NCBI GenBank assembly: GCA_905221615.1
Contig: CAJNDT010005869.1
Span: 1,299,318 to 1,363,317 of the forward strand
DNA: 64,000 nt
Direction of reading: 5' to 3'
DNA from: Symbiodinium sp. CCMP2592
Taxonomy: Eukaryota > Sar > Dinophyceae > Suessiales > Symbiodiniaceae
This document shows, piece after piece, positions 1-9,557 of the stretch; the stretch's first letter is position 1; every line of letters begins with the position of its first letter. The position numbers and the translations under genes were made by a program. The notes under the pieces were generated by a model. It did no database searches. It saw nothing but the letters and a program-made list of their open reading frames with translations, and had not been told where the DNA came from.

Positions 1-183
1 CCCTGAGGCGAAAGAAATAGAGAGAGAGAGAGAGAGGCGGAGGGACTGCGTATTTGCTATCTGGGACGTTTTCAAAGAAATCATCCGTTTTGTGCAATAA
101 ATTTGCGCATGGTGATCGGTCCGTGCAGGTGACAGTTAGGGGGACCATATTACTCTAGATTTGTCCTCTATTGCATGTCAGGC
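1..183. repeat. Left flank with GA microsatellite
   Basis: A GA run lies at about 19-36, preceded by a GGCGAAAG motif that recurs before the GA runs near 59.52 and 59.57 kb. No gene is visible here. The segment ends at the left terminal repeat of the large transposon. Confidence 0.6.
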
Positions 184-214
184 CTTTACTTAAAGGGCCG
201 GTGTGGTTAGTAAA
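184..214 (+). repeat. Left terminal inverted repeat
   Basis: It begins CTTTACTTAAAGG and contains TTAGTAAA at its inner end. It matches the reverse complement of 14194-14224 at 27 of 31 positions. Confidence 0.75.
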
Positions 215-477
215 TGAATAACAGACTTGATATAGTTACCTATCTCTTGTATGTTAAGTTATAAATAAAGTAAGTCTGGTTATAAGTTCAGCAACTATGC
301 TATGTGGAGAGGTATAACTTACTAAGTGTTGAGGACAAGATAGTAAGTAGTGTAAGTGAATAAGAGACTTATATATGTTATAGGTGTGAGTTAATAAGTG
401 ACTTACAGTAACTCAGGTAAGTAACTTAGGTGACTTAGGTATTCGTTTGTAAGTCAGATAATAAGTTGAATAAGTTG
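208..477. repeat. Left subterminal ACTTA-rich repeats
   Basis: Short direct and inverted copies of ACTTA/TAAGT (GTAAGT, ACTTAC, ACTTAGG) recur roughly every 10-20 bases. Subterminal repeats of this kind are transposase-binding arrays in CACTA elements; that role is inferred here. Confidence 0.6.
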
Positions 478-687
478 ACATGGTCTCTGGCCAGGAGATG
501 ATGGGAAGGATGTTTTTCTGCACGTCCAATGAAGTTGGAAGATTTCTTTGCATGAAGTTGGAAGCTTTCTTTGCATGTGAGAAAAATGATGCAAACCTTT
601 CTTGCTGTGCTCAGAGCATGCATGCATATGAGAAAATGATGTAAACCTTTCTTGCTGTGCTCAGAGCAATGCATGCAGTAAGACGCT

Positions 688-713
688 TTGCAGGGCCACC
701 GGCTCGCAAGCAG
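688..713 (+). repeat. Cassette motif copy 1 (forward)
   Basis: TTGCAGGGC, 6 bases, GCTCGC, AA, GCAG. It lies 8 bases upstream of the ATG at 721. The pyrimidine-rich CTTTGCAG at its left edge could act as a splice or trans-splice acceptor. Confidence 0.6.
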
Positions 714-720
714 TGTATGC

Positions 721-2949
721 ATGCTGTTGCTCAAGCTGAGTTTTGAGTTTGCGGGATCCAGCCTTGCTTCGGTGATCTTCGGTGTCATCGACATGTCCCT
801 TTCGCACGAAGTGAAGGTGCAGCTGCAGTCCTTTCTGGAGGAAGCTGCCGACGGAGAGAAAATGGTTAAAGTGGTTGAAGCCACCTTGGACTTGCTCAGG
901 AAGAACCACCTGCTGTCGACCATGAAGCTGGAGCCCAAGCTGGTGGGGGTTCACCCCAGTAACCGAGACGGTTACGGGGTGAACCCCCAGGACGTGCTGG
1001 ACCTTGTGGACAGCATCATCGATGTGGGGTTCGTGAAAGGCCGAGTGCATGCCGTAGGCGTGGAAGTTGAAAGCCAGCACGTGAGGGACTGGAACTCCAA
1101 TCTCTTCGCTTCGGCCAACGGGGGCCTCGGCTCCATGGAGCCGGATCTCCTCAAGGTGACCAGCATCTGCGGCTCTCACACCAACTCGGCCTTGCGACTT
1201 TTTCGCGATGCCGTGCCACACTCCAACGAGCTCGTGTGCACCGGGGGGCGATTGAGCATGGAGATGCTGAAAAATCGCGATCCTGCTTTCCACGAAGCCG
1301 CGACCGAAGGCTTGTCGTGGGATGTAATCTCTGCAGCCGTCGCCCGCGAGGTGCCCGAAATCCTCGAGCTGGTCTCCAGGTCGGGCAACACCTCCCTGCA
1401 GAGGGGGGAGCATGAACTCCAAGTCCTTCGCCGAATTCATGGCCTCTACTGTAAGATGCAGGCTTCGGGCCAGACCCCCTCGTTTGCTTCTCTGAAGAAG
1501 CAGATCTTGGCTTCGAAACCGAAGTGCGGGGTATCCGTCCCTCACATGTACTCCTACTGCCTCAAGTGCAGCGGGGGCCAAGAGGCCGTACATCTCAAAG
1601 AAACGGAGCTCTTTGTGCGAGCATGCTGCCCTTCCTCAAGACAGCTGGGGCCGGATCTGTGGCAGGCTTTGTCCATGGAGATCAAGGGGCATGGCTCCGA
1701 GGCCGTTGCTTGTTTTCGCAACGGCCTCGTCAAGTCGGCATACGTGCGGCAAAACGTCTCTGTGGGGGACTGCCGGAAGCTCGCTGCGAACTTCACGAAG
1801 GTGAAAGAAGCAGACGAGATCATGTTGGCTGTGCGGGCCATGCTAACAGAGCAACTCGGGGAGTGGAAGGATGCCGGCCTGGTGAAGGCCCTTGCAACCA
1901 TGGACATGTGCATGTGCAGCATGGTCCTTGGCTTGAAGCAGAAGGGCGAGAAGGACTACAGGACCTTGCAGGCCGTGGCCCATGATTTCTGCCTTGTGGC
2001 CCAGGAGCTCACTGGGAGGAGACTTCCCTTGAAATGGCAAGGCTTCGCCGAGGCAACAGCAGCACCTGCAGCGGCAAAGGCATCGTCGTCGAGTGCACCG
2101 GTGCTGCTTGAGTTGGATGAGCATGGTGCAATCAAGAATCCGGTGGGTTTGCTGGAATCCCGAGGCTATGCATTGGGCAGCAATGTGAGGAGGCGAGCTG
2201 ACAAGACCACTGGCAAGATCCAAGATGTGAAAGGCGGCCTTGTGTACATCCAGTTGGACTCCGGCGACGTCGCGAAGGAACCCATTGACAAGATTCTGGG
2301 CAACGAGTGGGCCGTCTTCACCCCCAAAAGTGAGGCAGAGGTACTGGAAGATTTGAGCATCTACAGCCCTTCAACGAATGTTGAGCTCCAGGCCTTCATG
2401 CTCCAGGCAGAGATCGCGAGGCAGCTTCAGAAACTTTTTGATGAACAGTCCTCTGGCATCGACAAGCTTGCCTTGCAAACGAAGCCCCAGAAGCAGCTTC
2501 AGGCCTCGCAGGACATCCCCAAGGGAAAGGTGACATTGGTGCCATTGACGAGCAAGATCCTCCACAAGGGCTCCAGCCAAGCGAGCTGGTTCGAGGTGAC
2601 GACGGACTGGACGATGGATGCGAGGAAGTTCTACCTGAGCTCCTCTTGTGTGCTGCCCAAGGAAGATGATGACAAGATCAAGCCTCTCATAGTCCCGTTT
2701 TTCTTCGTGAACTACACAGAGGACGAGGACGAGGCCAACGTGAAGTTGCAGCCCATGCAAGCAGAAAAGTCTTCCTCCATCAAGATCCCCGTCTTCAAAA
2801 GCACCAAGAAGATTGCTGCCGGGGAGGTCGTTTTGTGCTATAAGGCCAAGGACCTTAAAGCTCCACCCCTCCACCTCTCCCCCAGTGCGGCGAAGCGATC
2901 GTCGTCCGGCGGAGTGGCAGTTGCAGCGAAGAAGAAAGCGAAGAAGTGA
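721..2949 (+). CDS. Transposon-borne protein of unknown function, 742 aa
   Basis: This is a long uninterrupted frame. The frame stays open up to 688, but the first ATG after the cassette motif is 721; a second candidate is the ATG at 793, which gives a soluble N-terminus (MSLSHEVKVQLQ). I recognise no domain. The N-terminal 420 residues are mixed alpha-helical. A low-complexity Ala/Ser linker lies near residues 440-455 and is followed by a segment like a small beta-barrel (KIQDVKGGLVYIQLDSGDV), which might be a chromatin-reader-type fold. The C-terminus is basic (AAKKKAKK), suggesting nuclear entry. It is the first and largest gene of the 14-kb element. The uninterrupted 2.2-kb frame is unlike the short-exon host genes in this window and fits a mobile-element gene. 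Function is not inferred. Confidence 0.75.
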   Translation: MLLLKLSFEFAGSSLASVIFGVIDMSLSHEVKVQLQSFLEEAADGEKMVKVVEATLDLLRKNHLLSTMKLEPKLVGVHPSNRDGYGVNPQDVLDLVDSIIDVGFVKGRVHAVGVEVESQHVRDWNSNLFASANGGLGSMEPDLLKVTSICGSHTNSALRLFRDAVPHSNELVCTGGRLSMEMLKNRDPAFHEAATEGLSWDVISAAVAREVPEILELVSRSGNTSLQRGEHELQVLRRIHGLYCKMQASGQTPSFASLKKQILASKPKCGVSVPHMYSYCLKCSGGQEAVHLKETELFVRACCPSSRQLGPDLWQALSMEIKGHGSEAVACFRNGLVKSAYVRQNVSVGDCRKLAANFTKVKEADEIMLAVRAMLTEQLGEWKDAGLVKALATMDMCMCSMVLGLKQKGEKDYRTLQAVAHDFCLVAQELTGRRLPLKWQGFAEATAAPAAAKASSSSAPVLLELDEHGAIKNPVGLLESRGYALGSNVRRRADKTTGKIQDVKGGLVYIQLDSGDVAKEPIDKILGNEWAVFTPKSEAEVLEDLSIYSPSTNVELQAFMLQAEIARQLQKLFDEQSSGIDKLALQTKPQKQLQASQDIPKGKVTLVPLTSKILHKGSSQASWFEVTTDWTMDARKFYLSSSCVLPKEDDDKIKPLIVPFFFVNYTEDEDEANVKLQPMQAEKSSSIKIPVFKSTKKIAAGEVVLCYKAKDLKAPPLHLSPSAAKRSSSGGVAVAAKKKAKK

Positions 2950-3271
2950 GAGGCATGTGATTTCTATATATGCATCATGTGCACATGTGGATGCCAGCGG
3001 TTTTGCTTTCGCTTGGCATTGGAACGAAGGCCCACCCGGGCACAGCCTCATATGGCAACCTGACAGCATGATCAGGCGCTTTTCAGGCTGCAGGGTGGCA
3101 CGATCGGCATAAGCAGAGGTCCAGCTGCATTGGTTCACAGAAATTGCGGTGCTTGAGCATGTTTGTTTTCTCTTGACAGTTGCATGCAAGCCTTGATTCA
3201 GTGCAGCATCGAATGCATTGTTGCAGCAGTGCATGCAGGTTTTGCACTTGAGTTGTGCTGGAGCCGCCTCA

Positions 3272-3297
3272 GCAGGGCAACTTTGCTCGCTTGGCAG
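3272..3297 (+). repeat. Cassette motif copy 2 (forward)
   Basis: GCAGGGC, 7 bases, GCTCGC, TTG, GCAG. It lies 47 bases upstream of the ATG at 3344. Confidence 0.55.
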
Positions 3298-3343
3298 GCT
3301 TTGCATCTCAAGGACAGACACAGTGAGAAGCTGTTGAGTCGCC

Positions 3344-3889
3344 ATGGCAGAGGATCCAACTTTCGAAGTGGAGACTCGCAAGATCATCTTTTTCGGCAAG
3401 CATGAGTGGTGCCCCACTCAGAAAATAGTCGAGGAGCGGACCTTTTTCTCCTTCACGAAGTGGTCTGCACAGCTGACTCGCATGATGACCGGCAAGCGAC
3501 TTCAGCTTGGGGGTGGGCGGGCTGCAGAAAGTGGTTCCTTGAACGTGCCAGTGATCGGCAAGATCTTGGAAGCCCGGCAGTCGGCCTGCGACAAAGCCCT
3601 TGAGGAAGCTCTGAAAGTCGAGGATGGGTCGGGCGACGAGGATGAGAAGCCGAAGAAGAAAGCCAAGAAAACCATTCGAAGGTCATCGGCCAAGGACCTC
3701 CACCTCCTTCCTGAAATAGTGGACGTTTCGGTGGCTGAATTCCAGATGTCCTTGCTTTCGGAGGGGCTGTCGACTGGAACGATCTGGATGGAGCTCCGTC
3801 CCGAAAACCTCTCCTGGCTCAAGTCTTGTGTCGACAAGGAAGAGGCAAAGCCTCGTCAGAAGAAGGGGGAGGCCAAGCCAAAGCAGTGA
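3344..3889 (+). CDS. Transposon-borne lysine-rich protein, 181 aa
   Basis: It starts at the ATG in GCCATGGCAG, just downstream of cassette motif copy 2. No known domain is recognised. An acidic stretch (DGSGDEDE) around residue 95 is followed by a strong basic cluster (KPKKKAKKTIRR), and the C-terminus is again Lys-rich, so a nuclear protein is likely. It lies 395 bases after the 742-aa gene on the same strand. A DNA-binding accessory protein of the transposon is possible but is inference only. Confidence 0.65.
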   Translation: MAEDPTFEVETRKIIFFGKHEWCPTQKIVEERTFFSFTKWSAQLTRMMTGKRLQLGGGRAAESGSLNVPVIGKILEARQSACDKALEEALKVEDGSGDEDEKPKKKAKKTIRRSSAKDLHLLPEIVDVSVAEFQMSLLSEGLSTGTIWMELRPENLSWLKSCVDKEEAKPRQKKGEAKPKQ

Positions 3890-4047
3890 TGCCATCATGC
3901 TGTCCGGGAGGTTCAGAGAACCTTATACATGTGGCAAGTTTTGTGCAATCTGCCATGTTTCAAAAACCCTTTTGCATGCACTACATTTGTGCTTGCAGTG
4001 TACAATGATGACGATGAAAAGTTCATGGGCAGGGTGGGTTCTGAAAC

Positions 4048-4075
4048 CTGCTGGCGAGCTTGCAGCCCTGCCTGC
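4048..4075 (-). repeat. Cassette motif copy 3 (inverted)
   Basis: This is the inverted form (CTGCTGGCGAGC, 5 bases, GCCCTGCCTGC), placed 160 bases after the stop of the 181-aa gene. Read with the forward copy at 5808-5836 it forms a divergent pair around 1.8 kb. Confidence 0.6.
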
Positions 4076-4095
4076 GGTGCGACACACGAGCTTGC

Positions 4096-4182
4096 AAGTC
4101 AGTCTCTGTGTGTGTCCGTGTGTGTGTGTGTGCAGTGTGTGTGTGTGTGTGTGTGTCTGTGTGTGTGTTTCTGTGTCTCTGC
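4096..4182. repeat. GT microsatellite
   Basis: Imperfect (GT)n with CT interruptions. The open frames across it in both directions are low-complexity artefacts. Confidence 0.9.
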
Positions 4183-4415
4183 AGCATGCAGTGGCAGGTT
4201 GCCTTTCCGTTTGCAAGGTCATGCACTGCACATGTGCGGTTTTTTTCTTGAGCTGTGATCATCAGCTGCTTTTCAGCTCAAGTTGTTTGCCTCCCACGGG
4301 AGGCTGGGTCCTGTTTTGCCATGCTGGCTTTCGGCTTTTTGGATGGCCACCTGCCAACGGCGGAGGAGGCCATGGAAAGAGGGATGCACGAGCTCTTTTT
4401 GTTTCTGTGCTTGCA

Positions 4416-4851
4416 ATGAAGGCGGAGAGCTTCGAAGCCTGCGGCCTCATGGAGCCGTTCACGAACAAGGCCAAGGGCAAGTGGTACAACGACAAAGGCG
4501 GGTTTGCCCAGCCTTTTGCAGAGATACGGAGTTAACAGACAAAACCATGCAGGAGCCGGGATCAGCTGGTCCGCCACCATGGGGTGGAAGGTCCTGGGTG
4601 CTGGAGGTGCCATGGGCTCTCACATGGGTTTCGGGGTTGCAGGGCTGAGGGATTCTTGCATGAACTGGCAGGAGAGATCTTGTGGACCCACCCGGAGAAG
4701 CAGCGGGAGGATGTGCCGACCAGTGGCTGGGTCTACTGGGACGGCACACCCGGTGCGATCTGTGTGGAAGGCACATCTTAAGATGACTATATAATAGTAT
4801 ATATATATATATATATAGATATGTGTCTTTACATGTATATATGTATAAATG

Positions 4852-4884
<33 letters not shown>

Positions 4885-4890
4885 GTATGC

Positions 4891-4938
<48 letters not shown>

Positions 4939-5468
4939 GTATATGTATATATGTATATATATATATATATATATACATATAATATGTATACCATATCATA
5001 AATCACTCTATACAATAACTGCAAATAGAATCTATATAGATCGACACTATAGATGAATATAAACCCTAAACCGAAACCCATATAAACCAAAACCCTTATA
5101 TAAACCCCTGAAAAAAACCCTAAACCCAATATCAACCCTAAACCTATACATACCTCTGGGCAGGCCACGAGGACTCCCCAGTCTACGACATGGTGGAGGT
5201 GGATGATGAGGAGGAGGGGGATGCAGGCCGTGCAGGGTTTTCGCCTCCTGCCCTCCTTGCATATGTGTTTTGCATGGCATGTGAAGGCGGGAAAGCCGCC
5301 GTGGTGCTCAAGCCCACCCCGAAGATCAAGGCCTGCAAGCGAGGTTCTGGAGTTTCTTATTGGTATAAAAATATGTGCCATCTAAATCTCCTTGGGCAGG
5401 ACAACAAGAAGCGGCCCATGGAGCCGAAGGATCCGCCGCCAAAGAGGACGAAGGCTGGAACTATATAA
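4416..5468 (+). CDS. Possible spliced gene of unknown function inside the transposon
   Basis: Several in-frame exon-like blocks follow each other on +. They are [15 protein letters not shown] at 4416, a block reading [18 protein letters not shown] near 4640-4770, an acidic block ([14 protein letters not shown]) near 5160-5225, a short basic block ([14 protein letters not shown]) near 5290-5342, and a Lys/Pro-rich end ([16 protein letters not shown]) from 5401 to the stop at 5468. The blocks are separated by AT-repeat and telomere-like sequence that would be intronic. The acidic-then-basic layout resembles the 181-aa neighbour. Exact junctions are not fixed. It could be a decayed gene. Confidence 0.35.
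4788..4985. repeat. TA/TATG microsatellite
   Basis: Long AT-dinucleotide tract with ATG/CAT interruptions. The Tyr/Ile-rich frames on both strands are artefacts. Confidence 0.95.
5053..5150. repeat. Degenerate telomere-like CCCTAAA block
   Basis: About six imperfect copies of AAACCCTAAACC in C-rich orientation, mixed with ATATAAACC variants. Confidence 0.6.
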
Positions 5469-5739
5469 TGATTAAAAGGTTTGGCTTGAGTTTGAAAGTA
5501 CATCCTGTCTATACATATATAGATAGGATGACATTGGATCTTAGATTAAATTAGATTAGGTTGCTTGGGTGAAATTAAATGAGTATATACATTAGGTTAT
5601 ATAAAGATTATACATAAGTATAGGTATGTAGCAGCTTACCAAGCTTTTAGGTTAAGTTAGATATAGTTTGGATTAGAGTATATAAGATATAGATGAAAAA
5701 ATACACAGGTGTTTGTATACATCCTGTGTACATATATAT

Positions 5740-5742
5740 TTA

Positions 5743-5783
<41 letters not shown>

Positions 5784-5790
5784 TATTGTA
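5740..5790. repeat. TA microsatellite
   Basis: (TA)n tract, immediately followed by cassette motif copy 4. Confidence 0.9.
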
Positions 5791-5807
5791 GATATCTAGA
5801 AAGGATC

Positions 5808-5836
5808 GCAGGCAGGGCTTCTAGCTCGCCGGCAGG
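5808..5836 (+). repeat. Cassette motif copy 4 (forward)
   Basis: GCAGGCAGGGC, 5 bases, GCTCGCCGGCAGG. It is the closest partner of the inverted copy at 4048-4075. Confidence 0.6.
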
Positions 5837-6099
5837 CTTCCTATATAAATCTTAAATATCATAAAAGCCCTGTATAGAAACCCCCGACGGCTGGAATGCC
5901 TTCGTGTGCGGTAATTTGTGTCACTTCATTACAGGAACAAAATGTTGAGCATAGGTGCACTTTGGCATGTCCGGGCGGGCGATAGGGGGCACAGCTCAAA
6001 AGCTGGCGCTTTCTTATTGGATAGGAATACTTTGATAAGATGTTGGGTTTCTGGATAGATATATAGGTGGGGAGCCTGCCAGCATGCTCTGTCTCTGAC

Positions 6100-6930
6100 A
6101 TGATTATACAGTGTCTGAGAGAACACTGTACTGTCAGGGGCACGGCAAGATCGCCCACGAGGAGGCTCGGGCCCAATTCTTCAGCAAGCCCGTCCCAACA
6201 AATAAAAGTGATTCTGCAGCAGGACGACCAGGATGGATGGAGCCAGGCCGGCATTTCTTCTTGGCTTGGAAGCATGCAGGGTTCTGTGTGCCACGGCAGG
6301 ACGGCAAGTGGAAAGGAGGCGGAAGCTCCAGTGCAGCAGGTGCACCGAAACCGATTCATTGTGAAACCCCTGCCCTTGCAAGCCTTCTTTGTTCATTTGG
6401 ACAGGATGGAAGAAGCCCGTGCCGACCAAGGGCAGAGGCAGGTGTTTGGGGAGTCGAGGTCAGCCGGCTTTTATATTCTGCCGACAACAGGCAGCTTCGA
6501 GCGGCCTTCCTCGAAGGGCGGCCACTACGTGATGGCCCACTACGTGGACGAAAGCGGCAAGGCCGGAAGCATTGCCACTGCAGTGGGCCGGATCGTTCGT
6601 TCCAGCCTGGCAGGCTTGCCCGCCAGGGGCAGGGCGGACCCGTGGCCGGACACGTGGTGGAGCCGCGGTCCGCTTGATCGAGGCTCGCCAGCAGGCGAAG
6701 GACAGCACCCAGCACTTGGAGGACACCCTTCTATAATCCCAACAAAGCATCGCCAACAACCCACCCCCCCACAAAATAAAGCATTTTGCCAGGACCTGCG
6801 AACCTCGGTCTCGACGATGCACCTCATGGCGAAAAGCATGGAGAGGTTGCAGAAGGAGTGCCGCCGTAGAGCACCATGGTTGTTTCTGGGTATTCCTCTG
6901 ACAAGCCTGCTTCAGGACCGCCAGGGGTGA
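6100..6930 (+). CDS. Possible coiled-coil transposon gene, structure uncertain
   Basis: An open + frame runs from about 6067 to 6930 with its first ATG at 6100. The best-looking part is about 6360-6640 (FVHLDRMEEARADQG ... GHYVMAHYVDESGKAG). A second frame at about 6650-6720 reads as a helical segment (RLIEARQQAKDSTQHLED), and 6780-6860 gives another (DLRTSVSTMHLMAKSMERLQ). This suggests two or three exons of a helical protein rather than one continuous frame. No family is recognised. Confidence 0.3.
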   Translation: MIIQCLREHCTVRGTARSPTRRLGPNSSASPSQQIKVILQQDDQDGWSQAGISSWLGSMQGSVCHGRTASGKEAEAPVQQVHRNRFIVKPLPLQAFFVHLDRMEEARADQGQRQVFGESRSAGFYILPTTGSFERPSSKGGHYVMAHYVDESGKAGSIATAVGRIVRSSLAGLPARGRADPWPDTWWSRGPLDRGSPAGEGQHPALGGHPSIIPTKHRQQPTPPQNKAFCQDLRTSVSTMHLMAKSMERLQKECRRRAPWLFLGIPLTSLLQDRQG

Positions 6931-7191
6931 CAGCCCGGACGGTTCCGTCCTTGGCTGTGCCCGTGGGTTCGGTGCGGTTTTCCTGTCTGGCGGTCCCAGG
7001 TGCTGGGACAGCATCGACTGTGGTGGCTGTGCACAGAGGCTTCTGCCTTGGCTGACGAGTGTGGTGCAGTTGCAGTGGTTGTGTTGGTTGCTGGCCGTGG
7101 TTATCCTGACTCGATGCAGGTGCCGCCACAGCTTCCCGGAGCTCTGAAATTGGGGGCAACAGGTCCAATGGCATCCCTTCGGGTAGTTGGC

Positions 7192-7350
7192 CAGGTTTAT
7201 GCATGAATAAACCTTCGGAGCTAAAAAGTAGCTAAGGTTTATCCATAAATAAATTTTGGGGGCTTTAAGGCTTTACTTCTATACCAGAAATATTCGCGGA
7301 TAAACTTTTCTAGCTTCGAGGCTGCCGGGGTTTATTCATGCATAAACCTG
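7192..7350. mobile_element. 159-bp inverted-repeat (MITE-like) insertion
   Basis: The outer 22 bases (7192-7213, starting CAGGTTTATGCATG) are perfectly repeated in inverted orientation at 7329-7350. Weaker complementarity continues inward (TTCGGAGCTA against CTCGAAGCTA). The interior is AT-rich with a further GGTTTAT half-repeat. No coding capacity. Confidence 0.75.
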
Positions 7351-7516
7351 GTGGTTTCTGCCACGTAGCTTGGCTGCTCTGCATTGATGCAACATAACAC
7401 ACTGGCCTTGTGATCTAGCTTCTGCTGAAGACACTTGTGTTGCTGCAGCCGGAATGCATAGACGTGTCCGACCTCCCAACTGCAGGGGCCAGGCTATCGT
7501 GCTAGGGTAACACACG

Positions 7517-7606
7517 AAGCTCTTAGGCACCTTCTGGGCTGCTGCATATACAGTCATACACAAGCTGTTAGGCACCTTCTGGGCTCCTGCATATACAGTC
7601 ATACAC
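7517..7606. repeat. Tandem duplication of about 45 bp
   Basis: A unit of roughly 45 bases containing TTAGGCACCTTCTGGGCT and CATATACAGTCATACAC occurs twice in direct tandem with two or three differences. Confidence 0.8.
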
Positions 7607-7725
7607 ATAGCCGTGCCCGGCCTCTGCAACTTGTTGCTTTCTGCAGCTGATGCTGCTGCCGACCAACCACACAAGTGATCGGGTGCCCTGGGCACGAAAA
7701 CAAGTCCTGTGCGGATAGACTTCCG

Positions 7726-7740
7726 GTGCAGTGTGTCGGT

Positions 7741-7777
<37 letters not shown>

Positions 7778-7800
7778 TGTGTTTGTCTCTCTGTCTCTGT
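7726..7800. repeat. GT microsatellite
   Basis: (GT)n followed by CT-rich and then TA-rich sequence to about 7985, and CAA/CAG-rich sequence to about 8110. No convincing gene lies between 6930 and 8170. Confidence 0.9.
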
Positions 7801-8169
7801 GGTCTGTCAGCAGAATATACTATTATATATTATACTACATGACAATGCTATACTCCTATAGTATAGTCTACAGAATATATTCTACATTGTATACTATAAT
7901 GCACTATACTGTATATACTACTATACCACGATATTATATATTACTATATAATGTATTACGACCCTGGTATATTATCTATTCTTTTATATTACATACATCA
8001 ACAACAGCGACAACAGCAACAACAGGACCACCGAGACAACCACCAGGCACCAACAACAAGAAAGCACCACAGCCACAGCAACAACAGCAGTCAGAACAAC
8101 CACGGAAGCAATAACACAACCGTGTGTTTCAGCCTCCCACGTGCACTGGCTCTGCACCTGTGCTTCTGC

Positions 8170-8199
8170 CTGCTGGCGAGCTGACAGCCCTGCCTGCGA
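8170..8199 (-). repeat. Cassette motif copy 5 (inverted)
   Basis: CTGCTGGCGAGC, 4 bases, AGCCCTGCCTGCGA. It lies 22 bases upstream of the ATG at 8222, so here an inverted copy precedes a gene. Confidence 0.6.
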
Positions 8200-8221
8200 C
8201 TTTGGAGGCTCCAGTGCAAGG

Positions 8222-8581
8222 ATGACGAAAGCCCACAACAAAATAGGTAGAACATCCGAGAGCTTTGGCTCTGCTGCACGGAAATCAGTCTGTGGATGCC
8301 AGATAGTTACGATGTTCTTCGCCACTAGCTGGTTGCGAAAACTGCAGACCGAGAATCTGCAGACGTGGAGCCTGGAAACCGAAGATCGGGAACGTGTGCT
8401 GGAGTGGCTCGTGCTAGGCATTGTTGGAAGCCCCATCTACAAAGACGAAGGTGTCTGGATGTCCATCATGGCCGTGGACTCGTGCCACGATGCTGTGCTG
8501 GTCCGTGACCACGAGAGCTCCTGTTACATAGCAGTGCAGCTCCAGAGACTTTTTGCTGGTTCACTAGGAACAATGGATTGA
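8222..8581 (+). CDS. Transposon-borne small protein, 119 aa, unknown function
   Basis: The frame is open from 8141, but the first ATG is 8222 (MTKAHNKIGRTSES). The product is mixed alpha/beta with a possible amphipathic helix (ERVLEWLVLGIVG) and ends AGSLGTMD. No family is recognised. It lies about 190 bases before the next gene on the same strand. Confidence 0.5.
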   Translation: MTKAHNKIGRTSESFGSAARKSVCGCQIVTMFFATSWLRKLQTENLQTWSLETEDRERVLEWLVLGIVGSPIYKDEGVWMSIMAVDSCHDAVLVRDHESSCYIAVQLQRLFAGSLGTMD

Positions 8582-8710
8582 CTTGTGCTGCGATTCAAAG
8601 AAAGCCGTCTGTGCATCATGGCATTTCATGAGTGATTTCTGCTGTGCACTGTAGACTGTCATGCATTAATAGGTCGCAGCAAGCATGGTCAGCTTATCAG
8701 TTGTGTCTCG

Positions 8711-8737
8711 CTTGCAGGGCATTTTGCTCGCAAGCAG
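8711..8737 (+). repeat. Cassette motif copy 6 (forward)
   Basis: CTTGCAGGGC, 5 bases, GCTCGC, AA, GCAG. It lies 37 bases upstream of the ATG at 8775. CTCGCTTGCAG is a plausible splice acceptor. Confidence 0.6.
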
Positions 8738-8774
8738 AGCACACAACTTCGAAGCCGCACCTTTTATCGTAATC

Positions 8775-9377
8775 ATGGCCGTGGTCGCTCGTCCGGACGT
8801 ACAACAACTGGAAGCGGCATGGAGCGAGCCCAATCAGCTTGTGCCGGGGAACGAGAAGTTCGAGCCTTTGGGATTGCTGAAATGCTATCGTGTATATGTA
8901 GGACACGATTATTTTCCGCATCAGGGATATGCTTGTTACTTGTCGAGGGAGCTGGGCCAGGGAGCTCGCCTTTGGAGATGCGAGCGAGGTGGCCTCCTCA
9001 AGTGGATGGTCACTCGGCCTGCTGAGGTCCGGGCCGTGGCAGTGTCCTTGACCGGCCGGCTGAGGTTTGGGATTCTGGTTGTCCAGGCCCGGATGCTCTC
9101 CGGAGCACAAGTCTGGTCCGGCACGTACCCGGCCGAGCAAGACGTGAAAGTGTCGGCTGTGAGCACCGCCATCCGGCACAGCATGCTGGTGGCTGGTCGC
9201 ATCCAGTCGACACACGTGTTGAAGGTCATGGGCCACAAGCTCCTTGTCCACGGCCGCAAGATTTGGAGCTGCAACTGGTCCAAGACCATGGCAGCCAAGA
9301 AGCTGCCCAAGAAACGGCTTTTTCGAAAGACGGATCCGAGGTTTCTCCGTCTGGCCCAGTCCGTGCCACTGTTTTGA
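8775..9377 (+). CDS. Transposon-borne basic protein, 200 aa, unknown function
   Basis: The frame is open from 8685, but the first ATG after the cassette motif is 8775 (MAVVARPDVQQL). The centre is beta-rich (GLLKWMVTRPAEVRAVAVSL). The C-terminus is very basic (KTMAAKKLPKKRLFRK) and suits nucleic-acid binding or nuclear import. No domain is recognised. It is flanked closely by the 119-aa and 471-aa genes on the same strand. Confidence 0.65.
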   Translation: MAVVARPDVQQLEAAWSEPNQLVPGNEKFEPLGLLKCYRVYVGHDYFPHQGYACYLSRELGQGARLWRCERGGLLKWMVTRPAEVRAVAVSLTGRLRFGILVVQARMLSGAQVWSGTYPAEQDVKVSAVSTAIRHSMLVAGRIQSTHVLKVMGHKLLVHGRKIWSCNWSKTMAAKKLPKKRLFRKTDPRFLRLAQSVPLF

Positions 9378-9490
9378 TTCTTGAATGAGGAGAGGAAAGA
9401 TCGAGTGCTCAGTGTGCAGGTTGTGTCACTACATACATGTATATGCATGGTTGTCGTGCAAGAAATGCATGCAGGAATCCTGAGTTGTTC

Positions 9491-9523
9491 GCAGGCAGGG
9501 CTTTCCTAGCTCGCCACAGCAGG
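9491..9523 (+). repeat. Cassette motif copy 7 (forward)
   Basis: GCAGGCAGGGC, 7 bases, GCTCGC, then CACAGCAGG. It lies 34 bases upstream of the ATG at 9558. Confidence 0.6.
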
Positions 9524-9557
9524 ACAACTTTTCAGGGATTCCTGCTTTCCTCTCGCC

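Noticed and set aside
661..1593. 310-aa frame on the - strand
   Set aside because: It is the shadow of the 742-aa + strand gene; composition follows the opposite codons and it has no domain.
2371..3417. 348-aa frame on the - strand
   Set aside because: It spans the end of one + gene, a spacer and the start of the next; no independent support.
4459..5381. Tyr/Ile-rich frames of 159 and 253 aa on the - strand
   Set aside because: They are produced by the TA/TATG microsatellite.
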